Positions 1 to 8,469 of a stretch of DNA of 64,000 bases are shown piece after piece. The stretch spans positions 124,001-188,000 of the forward strand of contig MBPM02000027.1 in assembly GCA_001695595.3 (NCBI GenBank), given 5' to 3'. The position numbers and the translations under genes were made by a program. Within the stretch, counting starts at the first letter, position 1; every line of letters begins with the position of its first letter. The stretch comes from Plasmopara viticola (lineage: Eukaryota > Oomycota > Peronosporomycetes > Peronosporales > Peronosporaceae). The notes beneath the pieces were generated by a model. The model ran no database searches. It had not been told where the DNA came from and saw nothing but the letters and a program-made list of their open reading frames with translations.

Positions 1-24
1 CCAGTTCGATCCTGGCAGGGAGCA
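1..24 (+). tRNA. tRNA-Met, 3' end only (cut by window edge)
   Basis: T-arm and 3' acceptor strand of the array tRNA, ending in AGGGAGC plus discriminator A. The 5' part lies outside the window. Confidence 0.85.
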
Positions 25-153
25 CTAGACCAGTGCTTAATGTTGTGCATCTTCTGCCTCATCAGAGGACGCTTATGGCTCTCAAACAAGCACCGACTAT
101 TACTTTCTTTTAACTTTTCTTTCGATGTCGTGGCGATGTAGTCATGATTTGAC

Positions 154-226
154 GCTCCTTTGGCTCAGTTGGTAGAGCGTCAGTCTCATAATCTGAAGGT
201 CGCCAGTTCGATCCTGGCAGGGAGCA
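154..226 (+). tRNA. tRNA-Met(CAT), elongator type
   Basis: Folds as a standard 73-nt tRNA: acceptor GCTCCTT/AGGGAGC (one G-T pair), D-stem GCTC/GAGC, anticodon loop CTCATAA (anticodon CAT), T-stem GCCAG/CTGGC with loop TTCGATC, discriminator A. The T-T closing pair of the anticodon stem and the GTCAGTCTCATAATCTGA core are typical of eukaryotic elongator tRNA-Met rather than the initiator. CCA is not encoded. No T-run terminator lies directly after the gene; the first TTTT runs are about 80-110 nt downstream in the spacer, so transcription of each copy is not assured. Confidence 0.9.
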
Positions 227-356
227 CTACACCAGAGCTTAATGTTGTGCATCTTCTGCCTCATTAGAGGACGCTTATGGCTCTTGATTAAGCACCGACT
301 ATTACTCTCTTTAAACTTTTCTTTCAATGTCGTGGCGAAGTAGTCATGGAATTGAC

Positions 357-429
357 GCTCCTTTGGCTCAGTTGGTAAAGCGTCAGTCTCATAATCTGAA
401 GGTCGCCAGTTCGATCCTGGCAGGGAGCG
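357..429 (+). tRNA. tRNA-Met(CAT), variant with damaged D-stem
   Basis: Same body as the 154 copy, but the D-stem 3' strand is AAGC instead of GAGC, giving a C-A mismatch. The discriminator position is G, not A. It may be non-functional. Confidence 0.75.
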
Positions 430-559
430 CTAGACCAGTGCTTAATGTTGTGCATCTTCTGCCTCATTAGAGAACGCTTATGGCTCTTAAACAAGCACCG
501 ACAATTACTTTCTTTAAACTTTTATTTCAATGTCGTGGCGAAGTAGTCATGGAATTGAC

Positions 560-577
560 GCTCCTTTGGCTCAGTTG
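560..577 (+). pseudogene. tRNA-Met head fragment (18 nt), left target-site duplication of SINE
   Basis: First 18 nt of the tRNA (acceptor strand and half the D-arm). It is then interrupted by a SINE-like insert, and the identical 18 nt restart at 836, where the full tRNA follows. Confidence 0.9.
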
Positions 578-834
578 AAAGTTGTCATGTATTTAATCTT
601 AACACAACCTATACCTTCTCGGCTTGGCTAGGATTTCTACATTTACATTTTTAGTCTGAAGATTCTGTTTCGTCTTGTTATTGTTTTATTCTTGATCGGG
701 GTCGAAAACATTTCGCTTGGGGCCGTTCTCTCCCCAAGTCTGGTTGATTACGAAGTTTGTCCGGTGTGGGGATCGAACCCGCAACACACACCGTGAGGAC
801 CAGAAGCATAATCCACTAACCCACGCCACCGGGT
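578..834 (-). mobile_element. SINE-like element, copy 1 of array
   Basis: A 257-bp insert flanked by an 18-19 bp perfect direct repeat (559/560-577 and 835/836-853), the hallmark of target-primed retroposition. Read on the minus strand, its 5' end (834 side) is tRNA-like. An A-box-like run lies at 811-827 (GGCGTGGGTTAGTGGAT) and a B box at 768-780 (GGGTTCGATCCCC), with flanking CCGGTG/CACCGG able to pair as an acceptor-like stem. The anticodon arm does not fold cleanly by eye, so I treat it as tRNA-derived rather than a tRNA gene. The remaining ~180 bp is non-coding body ending near ATACATGACAACTTT. Confidence 0.8.
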
Positions 835-835
835 C

Positions 836-908
836 GCTCCTTTGGCTCAGTTGGTGGAGCGTCAGTCTCATAATCTGAAGGTCGCCAGTTCGATCCTGGC
901 AGGGAGCA
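836..908 (+). tRNA. tRNA-Met(CAT), copy regenerated next to SINE
   Basis: Complete tRNA whose first 18 nt are the right-hand target duplication of the SINE. D-loop reads AGTTGGTG (A to G change) with stem intact; anticodon CAT; discriminator A. Confidence 0.88.
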
Positions 909-1037
909 CTACACCAGTGCTTAATGTTGTGCATCTTCTGCCTCATCAGAGGACGCTTATGGCTCTTGAACAAGCACCGACTATTACTTTCTTTTGACTT
1001 TTTTTAAATGTCGTGGCGATGTAGTCATGGAATTGAC

Positions 1038-1110
1038 ACTCTTTTGGCTCAGTTGGTAGAGCGTCAGTCTTATAATCTAAAGGTCGCCAGTTCGATCCTG
1101 GCAGGGAGCA
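1038..1110 (+). tRNA. tRNA-Met-like gene with TAT anticodon (degenerating)
   Basis: Same position in the unit as 2124, 3210 and 4094. It starts ACTCTTT, so the first acceptor pair is A-C. The anticodon loop is CTTATAA, giving anticodon TAT (would read Ile AUA). The anticodon stem also has TCTAA, adding a C-A mismatch. All changes from the CAT copy are C-to-T or G-to-A. Probably a pseudogene. Confidence 0.75.
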
Positions 1111-1239
1111 CTAGACCAGTGCTTAATGTATGCATATTCTGCCTCATCAGAGGACGCTTATGGCTCTTGATTAAGCACCGACTATTACTCTCTTTAAACT
1201 TATCTTTCAATATCGTGGCGAAGTAGTCATGGAATTGAC

Positions 1240-1312
1240 GCTCCTTTGGCTCAGTTGGTAGAGCGTCAGTCTCATAATCTGAAGGTCGCCAGTTCGATCC
1301 TGGCAGGGAGCA
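1240..1312 (+). tRNA. tRNA-Met(CAT)
   Basis: Identical in all stems to the 154 copy; discriminator A. Confidence 0.9.
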
Positions 1313-1442
1313 CTAGACCAGTGCTTAATGTTGTGCATCTTCTGTCTCATTAGACGACGCTTATGGCTCTTGATTAAGAACCGACTTTTACTTTCTTTAA
1401 ACTTTTCTTTCAATGTCGTGGCGAAGTAGTCATGGAATTGAC

Positions 1443-1515
1443 GCTCCTTTGGCTCAGTTGGTAGAGCGTCAGTCTCATAATCTGAAGGTCGCCAGTTCGA
1501 TCCTGGCAGGGAGCG
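1443..1515 (+). tRNA. tRNA-Met(CAT), discriminator G
   Basis: All stems intact with anticodon CAT, but position 73 is G, as in the copies at 429, 2601 and 3485. This monomer always precedes the truncated head and SINE. Confidence 0.85.
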
Positions 1516-1645
1516 CTAGACCAGTGCTTAATGTTGTGCATCTTCTGCCTCATTAGAGAACGCTTATGGCTCTTAAACAAGCACCGACAATTACTTTCTT
1601 TAAACTTTTATTTCAATGTCGTGGCGAAGTAGTCATGGAATTGAC

Positions 1646-1663
1646 GCTCCTTTAGCTCAGTTG
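1646..1663 (+). pseudogene. tRNA-Met head fragment, unit 2
   Basis: 18-nt head with one G-to-A change (TTTAGCTC), directly before the second SINE copy. Confidence 0.85.
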
Positions 1664-1920
1664 AAAGTTGTCATGTATTTAATCTTAACACAACCTATAC
1701 CTTCTCGGCTTGGCTAGGATTTCTACATTTACATTTTTAGTCTGAAGATTCTGTTTCGTCTTGTTATTGTTTTATTCTTGATCGGGGTCGGAAACATTTC
1801 GCTTGGGGCCGTTCTCTCTCCAAGTCTGGTTGATTACGAAGTTTGTCCGGTGTGGGGATCGAACCCGCAACACACACCGTGAGGACCAGAAGCATAATCC
1901 ACTAACCCACGCCACCGGGT
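1664..1920 (-). mobile_element. SINE-like element, copy 2 of array
   Basis: Same 257-bp insert at the same D-loop position as copy 1 with only a few substitutions. It was therefore copied with the tandem unit rather than inserted independently. Confidence 0.8.
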
Positions 1921-1921
1921 C

Positions 1922-1994
1922 GCTCCTTTGGCTCAGTTGGTGGAGCGTCAGTCTCATAATCTGAAGGTCGCCAGTTCGATCCTGGCAGGGAGCA
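1922..1994 (+). tRNA. tRNA-Met(CAT), next to SINE copy 2
   Basis: Equivalent of the 836 gene 1,086 bp earlier; same GGTGGAGC D-arm variant, discriminator A. Confidence 0.88.
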
Positions 1995-2123
1995 CTACAC
2001 CAGTGCTTAATGTTGTGCATCTTCTGCCTCATCAGAGGACGCTTATGGCTCTTGAACAAGCACCGACTATTACTTTCTTTTGACTTTTTTTAAATGTCGT
2101 GGCGATGTAGTCATGGAATTGAC

Positions 2124-2196
2124 ACTCTTTTGGCTCAGTTGGTAGAGCGTCAGTCTTATAATCTGAAGGTCGCCAGTTTGATCCTGGCAGGGAGCA
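2124..2196 (+). tRNA. tRNA-Met-like gene with TAT anticodon, unit 2
   Basis: Acceptor starts ACTCTTT, anticodon loop CTTATAA. The T-loop has an extra C-to-T change (TTTGATC instead of TTCGATC), which removes the conserved C56 that pairs with the D-loop. Probably inactive. Confidence 0.7.
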
Positions 2197-2325
2197 CTAG
2201 ACCAGTGCTTAATGTATGCATATTCTGCCTCATCAGAGGACGCTTATGACTCTTGATTAAGCACCGACTATTACTCTCTTTAAACTTATCTTTCAATATC
2301 GTGGCGAAGTAGTCATGGAATTGAC

Positions 2326-2398
2326 GCTCCTTTGGCTCAGTTGGTAGAGCGTCAGTCTCATAATCTGAAGGTCGCCAGTTCGATCCTGGCAGGGAGCA
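2326..2398 (+). tRNA. tRNA-Met(CAT)
   Basis: Intact copy equivalent to 1240; discriminator A. Confidence 0.9.
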
Positions 2399-2528
2399 CT
2401 AGACCAGTGCTTAATGTTGTGCATCTTCTGCCTCATTAGACGACGCTTATGGCTCTTGATTAAGAACCGACTTTTACTTTCTTTAAACTTTTCTTTCAAT
2501 GTCGTGGCGAAGTAGTCATGGAATTGAC

Positions 2529-2601
2529 GCTCCTTTGGCTCAGTTGGTAGAGCGTCAGTCTCATAATCTGAAGGTCGCCAGTTCGATCCTGGCAGGGAGC
2601 G
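2529..2601 (+). tRNA. tRNA-Met(CAT), discriminator G
   Basis: Equivalent of 1443; intact stems. Confidence 0.85.
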
Positions 2602-2731
2602 CTAGACCAGTGCTTAATGTTGTGCATCTTCTGCCTCATTAGAGAACGCTTATGGCTCTTAAACAAGCACCGACAATTACTTTCTTTAAACTTTTATTTC
2701 AATGTCGTGGCGAAGTAGTCATGGAATTGAC

Positions 2732-2749
2732 GCTCCTTTGGCTCAGTTG
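2732..2749 (+). pseudogene. tRNA-Met head fragment, unit 3
   Basis: 18-nt tRNA head ended by the third SINE copy. Confidence 0.85.
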
Positions 2750-3006
2750 AAAGTTGTCATGTATTTAATCTTAACACAACCTATACCTTCTCGGCTTGGC
2801 TAGGATTTCTACATTTACATTTTTAGTCTGAAGATTCTGTTTCGTCTTGTTATTGTTTTATTCTTGATCGGGGTCGGAAACATTTCGCTTGGGGCCGTTC
2901 TCTCCCCAAGTCTGGTTGATTACGAAGTTTGTCCGGTGTGGGGATCGAACCCGCAACACACACCGTGAGGACCAGAAGCATAATCCACTAACCCACGCCA
3001 CCGGGT
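2750..3006 (-). mobile_element. SINE-like element, copy 3 of array
   Basis: 257-bp insert with the same junctions as copies 1 and 2. Confidence 0.8.
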
Positions 3007-3007
3007 C

Positions 3008-3080
3008 GCTCCTTTGGCTCAGTTGGTGGAGCGTCAGTCTCATAATCTGAAGGTCGCCAGTTCGATCCTGGCAGGGAGCA
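3008..3080 (+). tRNA. tRNA-Met(CAT), next to SINE copy 3
   Basis: Third equivalent of the 836 gene; discriminator A. Confidence 0.88.
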
Positions 3081-3209
3081 CTACACCAGTGCTTAATGTT
3101 GTGCATCTTCTGCCTCATCAGAGGACGCTTATGGCTCTTGAACAAGCACCGACTATTACTTTCTTTTGACTTTTTTTAAATGTCGTGGCGATGTAGTCAT
3201 GGAATTGAC

Positions 3210-3282
3210 ACTCTTTTGGCTCAGTTGGTAGAGCGTCAGTCTTATAATCTGAAGGTCGTCAGTTCGATCCTGGCAGGGAGCA
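3210..3282 (+). tRNA. tRNA-Met-like gene with TAT anticodon, unit 3
   Basis: ACTCTTT acceptor and CTTATAA loop as in its equivalents. The T-stem here is GTCAG (C to T), leaving a T-G wobble. The spacer after it is the type that normally follows the 1240 class, so the deletion of one monomer in this unit joins here. Confidence 0.7.
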
Positions 3283-3412
3283 CTACACCAGTGCTCAATG
3301 TTGTCCATCTTCTGCCTCATTAGAGGACGCTTATGGCTCTTGATTAAGAACCGACTTTTACTTTCTTTAAACTTTTCTTTCAATGTCGTGGCGAAGTAGT
3401 CATGGAATTGAC

Positions 3413-3485
3413 GCTCCTTTGGCTCAGTTGGTAGAGCGTCAGTCTCATAATCTGAAGGTCGCCAGTTCGATCCTGGCAGGGAGCG
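3413..3485 (+). tRNA. tRNA-Met(CAT), discriminator G
   Basis: Equivalent of 1443 and 2529 but only 203 bp after the TAT copy, because the 1240-type monomer is missing from this unit. Confidence 0.85.
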
Positions 3486-3615
3486 CTAGACCAGTGCTTA
3501 ATGTTGTGCATCTTCTGCCTCATTAGAGAACGCTTATGGCTCTTAAACAAGCACCGACAATTACTTTCTTTAAACTTTTATTTCAATGTCGTGGCGAAGT
3601 AGTCATGGAATTGAC

Positions 3616-3633
3616 GCTCCTTTAGCTCAGTTG
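3616..3633 (+). pseudogene. tRNA-Met head fragment, unit 4
   Basis: 18-nt head with the same TTTAGCTC change as at 1646. Confidence 0.85.
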
Positions 3634-3890
3634 AAAGTTGTCATGTATTTAATCTTAACACAACCTATACCTTCTCGGCTTCGCTAGGATTTCTACATTT
3701 ACATTTTTAGTCTGAAGATTCTGTTTCGTCTTGTTATTGTTTTATTCTTGATCGGGGTCGGAAACATTTCGCTTGGGGCCGTTCTCTCCCCAAGTCTGGT
3801 TGATTACGAAGTTTGTCCGGTGTGGGGATCGAACCCGCAACACACACCGTGAGGACCAGAAGCATAATCCACTAACCCACGCCACCGGGT
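3634..3890 (-). mobile_element. SINE-like element, copy 4 of array
   Basis: Fourth copy with identical junctions; the last in the array. Confidence 0.8.
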
Positions 3891-3891
3891 C

Positions 3892-3964
3892 GCTCCTTTG
3901 GCTCAGTTGGTGGAGCGTCAGTCTCATAATCTGAAGGTCGCCAGTTCGATCCTGGCAGGGAGCA
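3892..3964 (+). tRNA. tRNA-Met(CAT), next to SINE copy 4
   Basis: Last complete CAT copy of the array; same D-arm variant as 836. Confidence 0.88.
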
Positions 3965-4093
3965 CTACACCAGTGCTTAATGTTGTGCATCTTCTGCCTC
4001 ATCAGAGGACGCTTATGGCTCTTGAACAAGCACCGACTATTACTTTCTTTTGACTTTTTTTAAATGTCGTGGCGATGTAGTCATGGAATTGAC

Positions 4094-4166
4094 ACTCTTT
4101 TGGCTCAGTTGGTAGAGCGTCAGTCTTATAATCTGAAGGTCGTCAGTTCGATCCTGGCAGGGAGCA
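4094..4166 (+). tRNA. tRNA-Met-like gene with TAT anticodon, unit 4
   Basis: Same acceptor, anticodon and T-stem changes as the 3210 copy. Confidence 0.7.
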
Positions 4167-4296
4167 CTACACCAGTGCTCAATGTTGTCCATCTTCTGCC
4201 TCATTAGAGGACGCTTATGGCTCTTGATTAAGAACCGACTTTTACTTTCTTTAAACTTTTCTTTCAATGTCGTGGCGAAGTAGTCATGGAATTGAC

Positions 4297-4314
4297 GCTC
4301 CTTTGGCTCAGTTG
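4297..4314 (+). pseudogene. Terminal tRNA-Met head fragment
   Basis: The array ends with the same 18-nt head, followed by AAGGTCGTCTATATTTAG. That continuation loosely resembles both the SINE end (AAAGTTGTCATGTATTTA) and the tRNA anticodon-arm run GAAGGTCGTC. It is therefore either a decayed SINE junction or a short deletion between two TG repeats inside a tRNA. Confidence 0.7.
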
Positions 4315-5272
4315 AAGGTCGTCTATATTTAGTACAATATGACAAATGACTACCCAACTTGCCTATGTTCTAAACTTTTCTAGTGTACACATATTTTATG
4401 TAATTCCCTTAAAGTAGGAAAAAACATAAAAAAAAATTTTCCCTGATTTTTATTTTTAAATATCCAATCACCGGCGTGAAAGGGTTTCGATTTACACAAT
4501 TGCCTCCGTTTTGACTTCAACTTTGGCCAAAAATGGCGATTCAGACCGTTTACGCGTGACATCATATCTTGTCAACTGTGACTACTTAGCAGCTGCAACT
4601 TTGGGCACGTATGCAACACATACAGCGCCCATTGCATGCTGATTGCTTACTCGTACCGAGACCCCATGTGCTCAAACAAGGATCCGGTCTTTCAGCTCAC
4701 TGTCGCGTCGTTTCGCGACGGCGTGGCTTTCGTGGGCCAACTCATACCCGGGACCGGGTTTTGACTATATACTGTATAAAGTCAAAAATCCCTCGCTTCT
4801 CAGGGCTTATAAGAAACCAAAATTTCCTAGCTTCTCATGCCCGATAGGGAAAATAAAAGACCCTGGCCTTTTTGTCCCCGCAAATAGGATGGCCTCTCCG
4901 GCCCACAAGTAATACAAAATCACTGGCCTTACAGCTCGAAAGCTCCACAAGAATACGGAAAACCCCGGCTTCTCAGGGATCACGCGAAACAAAACACCTG
5001 GCCTCTGCACCAAGCCGTCCACTCACTGCTGCCCGGCAGGCGCCACGTTCTTCGGTCTCTAACATGGCTAGCACGCTTCTGCACCCCCCTCCGGCGCGTC
5101 GAAAAGCTTCATCAAGACCAAGGCCTCCAGCGTCAAGCTCCAGAGCCCCTGAAGTGATGCAGATTCACCCGTTAGGGCGACCGGCAGGCTGTCCAATCCG
5201 GTAGCATCGACAGAGCGGGCGACAGATCGTAATCATCTGTAATGAAGTCAAAGCTTGTCGACATTAAGGGTG
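4315..5272. other. Gene-free tract with degenerate interspersed motif
   Basis: No convincing coding sequence. The motif GCTTCTCAGG or near forms (positions about 4796, 4839, 4966) recurs with GACCCTGGCC/ACCTGGCC/CACTGGCC between copies, suggesting decayed ~60-bp subrepeats as in a retroelement untranslated region. Open frames here are Pro/Ser/Lys-rich and lack an ATG start in context. Confidence 0.4.
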
Positions 5273-5408
5273 TCTTTTTTTTCCATAGCCAGTGGCTTTT
5301 TTTTTCTGTGTGCACAGGTCTTGATGTTGCTTGCTTCGCTGGTCAGAGCTCAAATCCATGTGTCTGAAGTTCTTATGGATCAGAAGTTGGCTGCCGGTAA
5401 GCTTGACT

Positions 5409-7132
5409 TCATACCAAAAAACGAACTTGGAATAAGGCAGGGTGCTCGCGGATGAATTTTCCCAGCGAAGCTGTGGACGACAACCTTTGAAGCACCTGAC
5501 GAAGCCGGCCGCGCTGAGCCAAATCGTACTTGCGGCGCAAGCATCCCCTAATATGGGCACTGAAGACTGTGTAGATGACACGCAGAGCTGGTGATACTGG
5601 CATGGGAGAACGAGTATCGAATAGCCGGCCATTCCGCTCAGTCCAGAGAAAGTGTAAGACCACTGCTCGTGTAATATGCCACATATCGAGCACTTGACTA
5701 ACATGGTCTTGAACTGCATCTCGCAGCGGAGGCTTCCTATCAACCGCAATGTCGAACCAAGAAGGTGCGCGTTTGAAGCAAGGATACCAGTCACGAAAAA
5801 CGACTTCCCAGACTTTACTTACCAGTGAGCACTCAAAGACGAGGTGGTGCTCTGTCTCAACCGCGGGACAGCCATTGCGAACGCAAAAAATCGCGTTTGG
5901 GTCCTCACTGAAGAAGGTAAAACGAGACCGAACAGGAAGTAGTCGGAAAGCAAGACGAAACTGAAGGTCCTCGTAGATGGGAAGCAACAGACCACGCAAG
6001 TGTTTTCTCAGCTTGACAAACTTCTTGACATCTTCTGGTCGCGCACAAGGGTCGTGCAGCTGGATCGGGTGATCACGTACTGCTTGAACGGGCTTTGAGA
6101 CAAGCGACAGGAGTTGTGAACGTGATACCAAGGGCACAAGACGGAGGCGATCATTGACACGCACACCAGCGTACGGCAGATTGAAGCAGCAATCTGTTGG
6201 AACTGTTGTGTCAATGCATAGTCCGCAAATTGCCACAACACGCTGAAAACCTGACTCACTTCTTTGTGCAAGCGTATAAGCCACATGAGCTGCTTATATG
6301 CAGAGACGACAGGGTACGAATAGTCAATGTGTGCCTCAGCAAAAGCACGAGCAGTACTCCAAACACCCGTCGTATTTACAAAGTCAACAAGCGAACGCAG
6401 TCCAAAAGCACTGGCTATGTGGCGTCGAAACCCGCGCTCGGGCTCAGCGATCATGCTGATGCTGCGGCGTGGACTCATTTCACCGTTACACCGAGCAGAT
6501 GGTTCGAACTGGAAGACCGGATCACAATAAAACCAGATGAGCTGGTTCAACGCGTAGCAAAATCGTTCGTCCGAATTGAGGTCAATCCACGTAATTGGCC
6601 ACTTCACACCGTACCACAGCTTCCATGCTGACCGTCACCACGTCGACAGAAAACGGTGCCTTAGGACACCATGTCGATGCGGACTGACAGACAAGAAGTC
6701 GAGATGTTGTCGTGGTCCCCACTCTGGAAGAACAGACGACAAAAGCAGTACGCTTGGGGTTGTCCAGTTGCGTACGGCTTAATCCGCTGCCGCGATGAAT
6801 TGTTGGAGAAACTGGAGATGTTGTCGTTTCACCAAAGCTTCAAGACTTGGGATCTGAAGTCCGCCGTCATTGCGCTTCATCCGCTAAAAGTCATCCGGTA
6901 TCAACTGGAAGGTCCTTGCTGAGCGTTCATAACGCCTATTCAATACAAACCGGTGAAGTGCTGCTTGCCATTTTCTTAGCGCGTGTTTTGGCGCGGTGAC
7001 GAGCCTCGTGTAATGCCACAGCCGATAGAAGACCATCGTCTGCGCGATGAGAAGCCGACCGTGCAGAGTGCGTGCCCCCCGGAACCAGAGTTTAAAACCT
7101 TCATAAAAACGAGTGTCGAGCGCTTCCAGCAT
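5409..7132 (-). pseudogene. LINE ORF2, thumb/connection and zf-RVT C-terminus
   Basis: 7132-6884 continues the thumb region (HGRLLIAQTMVFYRLWHYT). 6607-6008 and then 6284-5409 carry the C-terminus in two frames, with a frameshift around 6270. The last part has FRLAFRLLPVRSRFTFF followed by CVRNGCPAVETEHHLVFEC, a C-x4-C…H-x4-C zinc-binding signature as in zf-RVT domains of LINEs, and a WxxxRAVVLHFLWTERNGRLF tail. Confidence 0.8.
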
Positions 7133-7139
7133 CTGATCC

Positions 7140-8469
7140 TTAGGACGCGTTGACCAAAAATGAAGCCAAGATACTTCACTGTGTTATCATAGCCAAGAAC
7201 TCGAACGTCAGGGATCGCAAAACAAGAACGGGAACGATGAAGGCTCATCAATACGCACTTGGACCTATTGAGCTTCGCTCCCGACCCTTTACTGTACTCT
7301 TCAACGAGGCCGAGCTGTGCTTAAACGCCTGCGATCGAACCCGAGAGCAAGGTGAAGTCGTCCGCGAAAAAGATGCTCGTAACTGTGAAATCGTCGGACA
7401 ATGGGACGCCGTGTTCTTCATATTGGCGGAGTAAGTTACCAAGGGGCTCGATCACCAAAAGAAATAGCACCGCAGACAGAGGATCACCCTGCTTTACGCC
7501 GCGAGATGGATATAGGCCTTCAAGGATATGACCGTTGACAATCAGATGTGCTTGTGGCTTCGTGTACACGAGCTTGACCCACTCGGAGTACGTACCACCG
7601 CAACCCATACGATCTAGTACTTGGAACATGTAATTCCAGTTGACATGGTCATACGCCTTTTCAAAGTCGAGGAACATCGCATACGCTTCTTCGTCACGGG
7701 CCGTCACCAGATCTTGAAGATCTTGAAGAAACCGCACGTGGTGGTGTAGTGACCGTCCCTTGACAAACGCCTTCTGACTTGGATGAACAAGCTTGGACGA
7801 GAATAATTGGAGTTGAAAAGCAAGCACCTTTGTCAAAGCCTTGACATCAACACCCATGAGAGCAATTGGACGGTAGTTGCCTGGCTCAGCTCGACAGCCG
7901 GTTTTGTGGAGAAAGCTAATAGCTGACTTCCGTTGGCACGGCAACAGCTCCCCTCGGACAAGTTGGTAATTGAAGACGATCTCGAGGCACTCTCCAAATA
8001 CATCCGGCGCGACCTGGTAAAAGGCAGCTGTAAACCCGTCCATGCCTGGAGCCGAGTTTGGTCGCATCTTTTTGATGGCATTTGCCAAGTCAACCGCGGT
8101 GATCGGGGCACTCAGCAACGCTTGTTCATCCTCGCTGAGAACACGGTCGATCGTGTTGAGAAGCCGATCAATAGCAGCTGGAGAGGGATCCATTGACCGA
8201 CCGCTGCTGCTGTTCTTGTCACCGAGGATACCACCTAAATGATCGTTAGAGACGGCACTAATATCGGCGGGGTTCTTCGATATTGAACCGTCTTGCATCC
8301 GTACCTCTTGGACACTCGTTCGTCGAACAGAGTCGTCGAGTGGGCGACAAAAGTACTTGGATGAAGTCTCTGTCTGCATCGCTTGGAAGTCAAACGCTGT
8401 GTCATGATTGTAGGCGCGAGACGTATTGACACATGCGTCGTACGCCCTCAGGGCCGTCTGAAAGGCCAC
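7140..8469 (-). pseudogene. LINE ORF2, reverse transcriptase domain
   Basis: RT blocks are clear and in order: NSAPGMDGF, YRPIALMG, MFLDFEKAYDHVNW (first catalytic Asp), GVKQGDPLSAVLF and IFFADDFTLLS (FADD catalytic box). The frame meets TAA at 7321-7323. Downstream codons stay in the same frame (AQLGLVEEYSKGSGAKLN, VKYLGFIFG), so a single CAA-to-TAA nonsense change explains the stop. The frame is finally lost near 7140. Family knowledge: copies element RNA at the nicked target. Confidence 0.9.

Larger units (their letters stand above)
1..4314. repeat. Tandem tRNA-Met array with higher-order repeat structure
   Basis: The basic monomer is about 203 bp: a 73-nt tRNA-Met plus a ~130-nt spacer. 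Monomers are grouped into a 1,086-bp unit, visible as equal spacing of equivalent tRNAs (836, 1922, 3008; also 1240/2326 and 1443/2529). Each unit holds four tRNA monomers, a truncated 18-nt tRNA head and a 257-bp SINE-like insert. The unit starting at 3008 is shorter (884 bp to the next equivalent tRNA at 3892) because one monomer is missing. The array begins before the window and ends at 4314. Units are nearly identical, so amplification or homogenisation is recent. Confidence 0.95.

Noticed and set aside
768..834. The tRNA-like part of the array SINE as a functional tRNA gene
   Set aside because: A and B boxes and an acceptor-like stem are present, but no clean anticodon stem-loop could be folded by eye and it is attached to a SINE body.
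142..4357. Many similar 61-105 aa minus-strand open frames containing CQDRTGDLQIMRLTLYQLSQRS
   Set aside because: These are antisense translations of the tRNA-Met genes and spacers, a well-known annotation artefact, not proteins.
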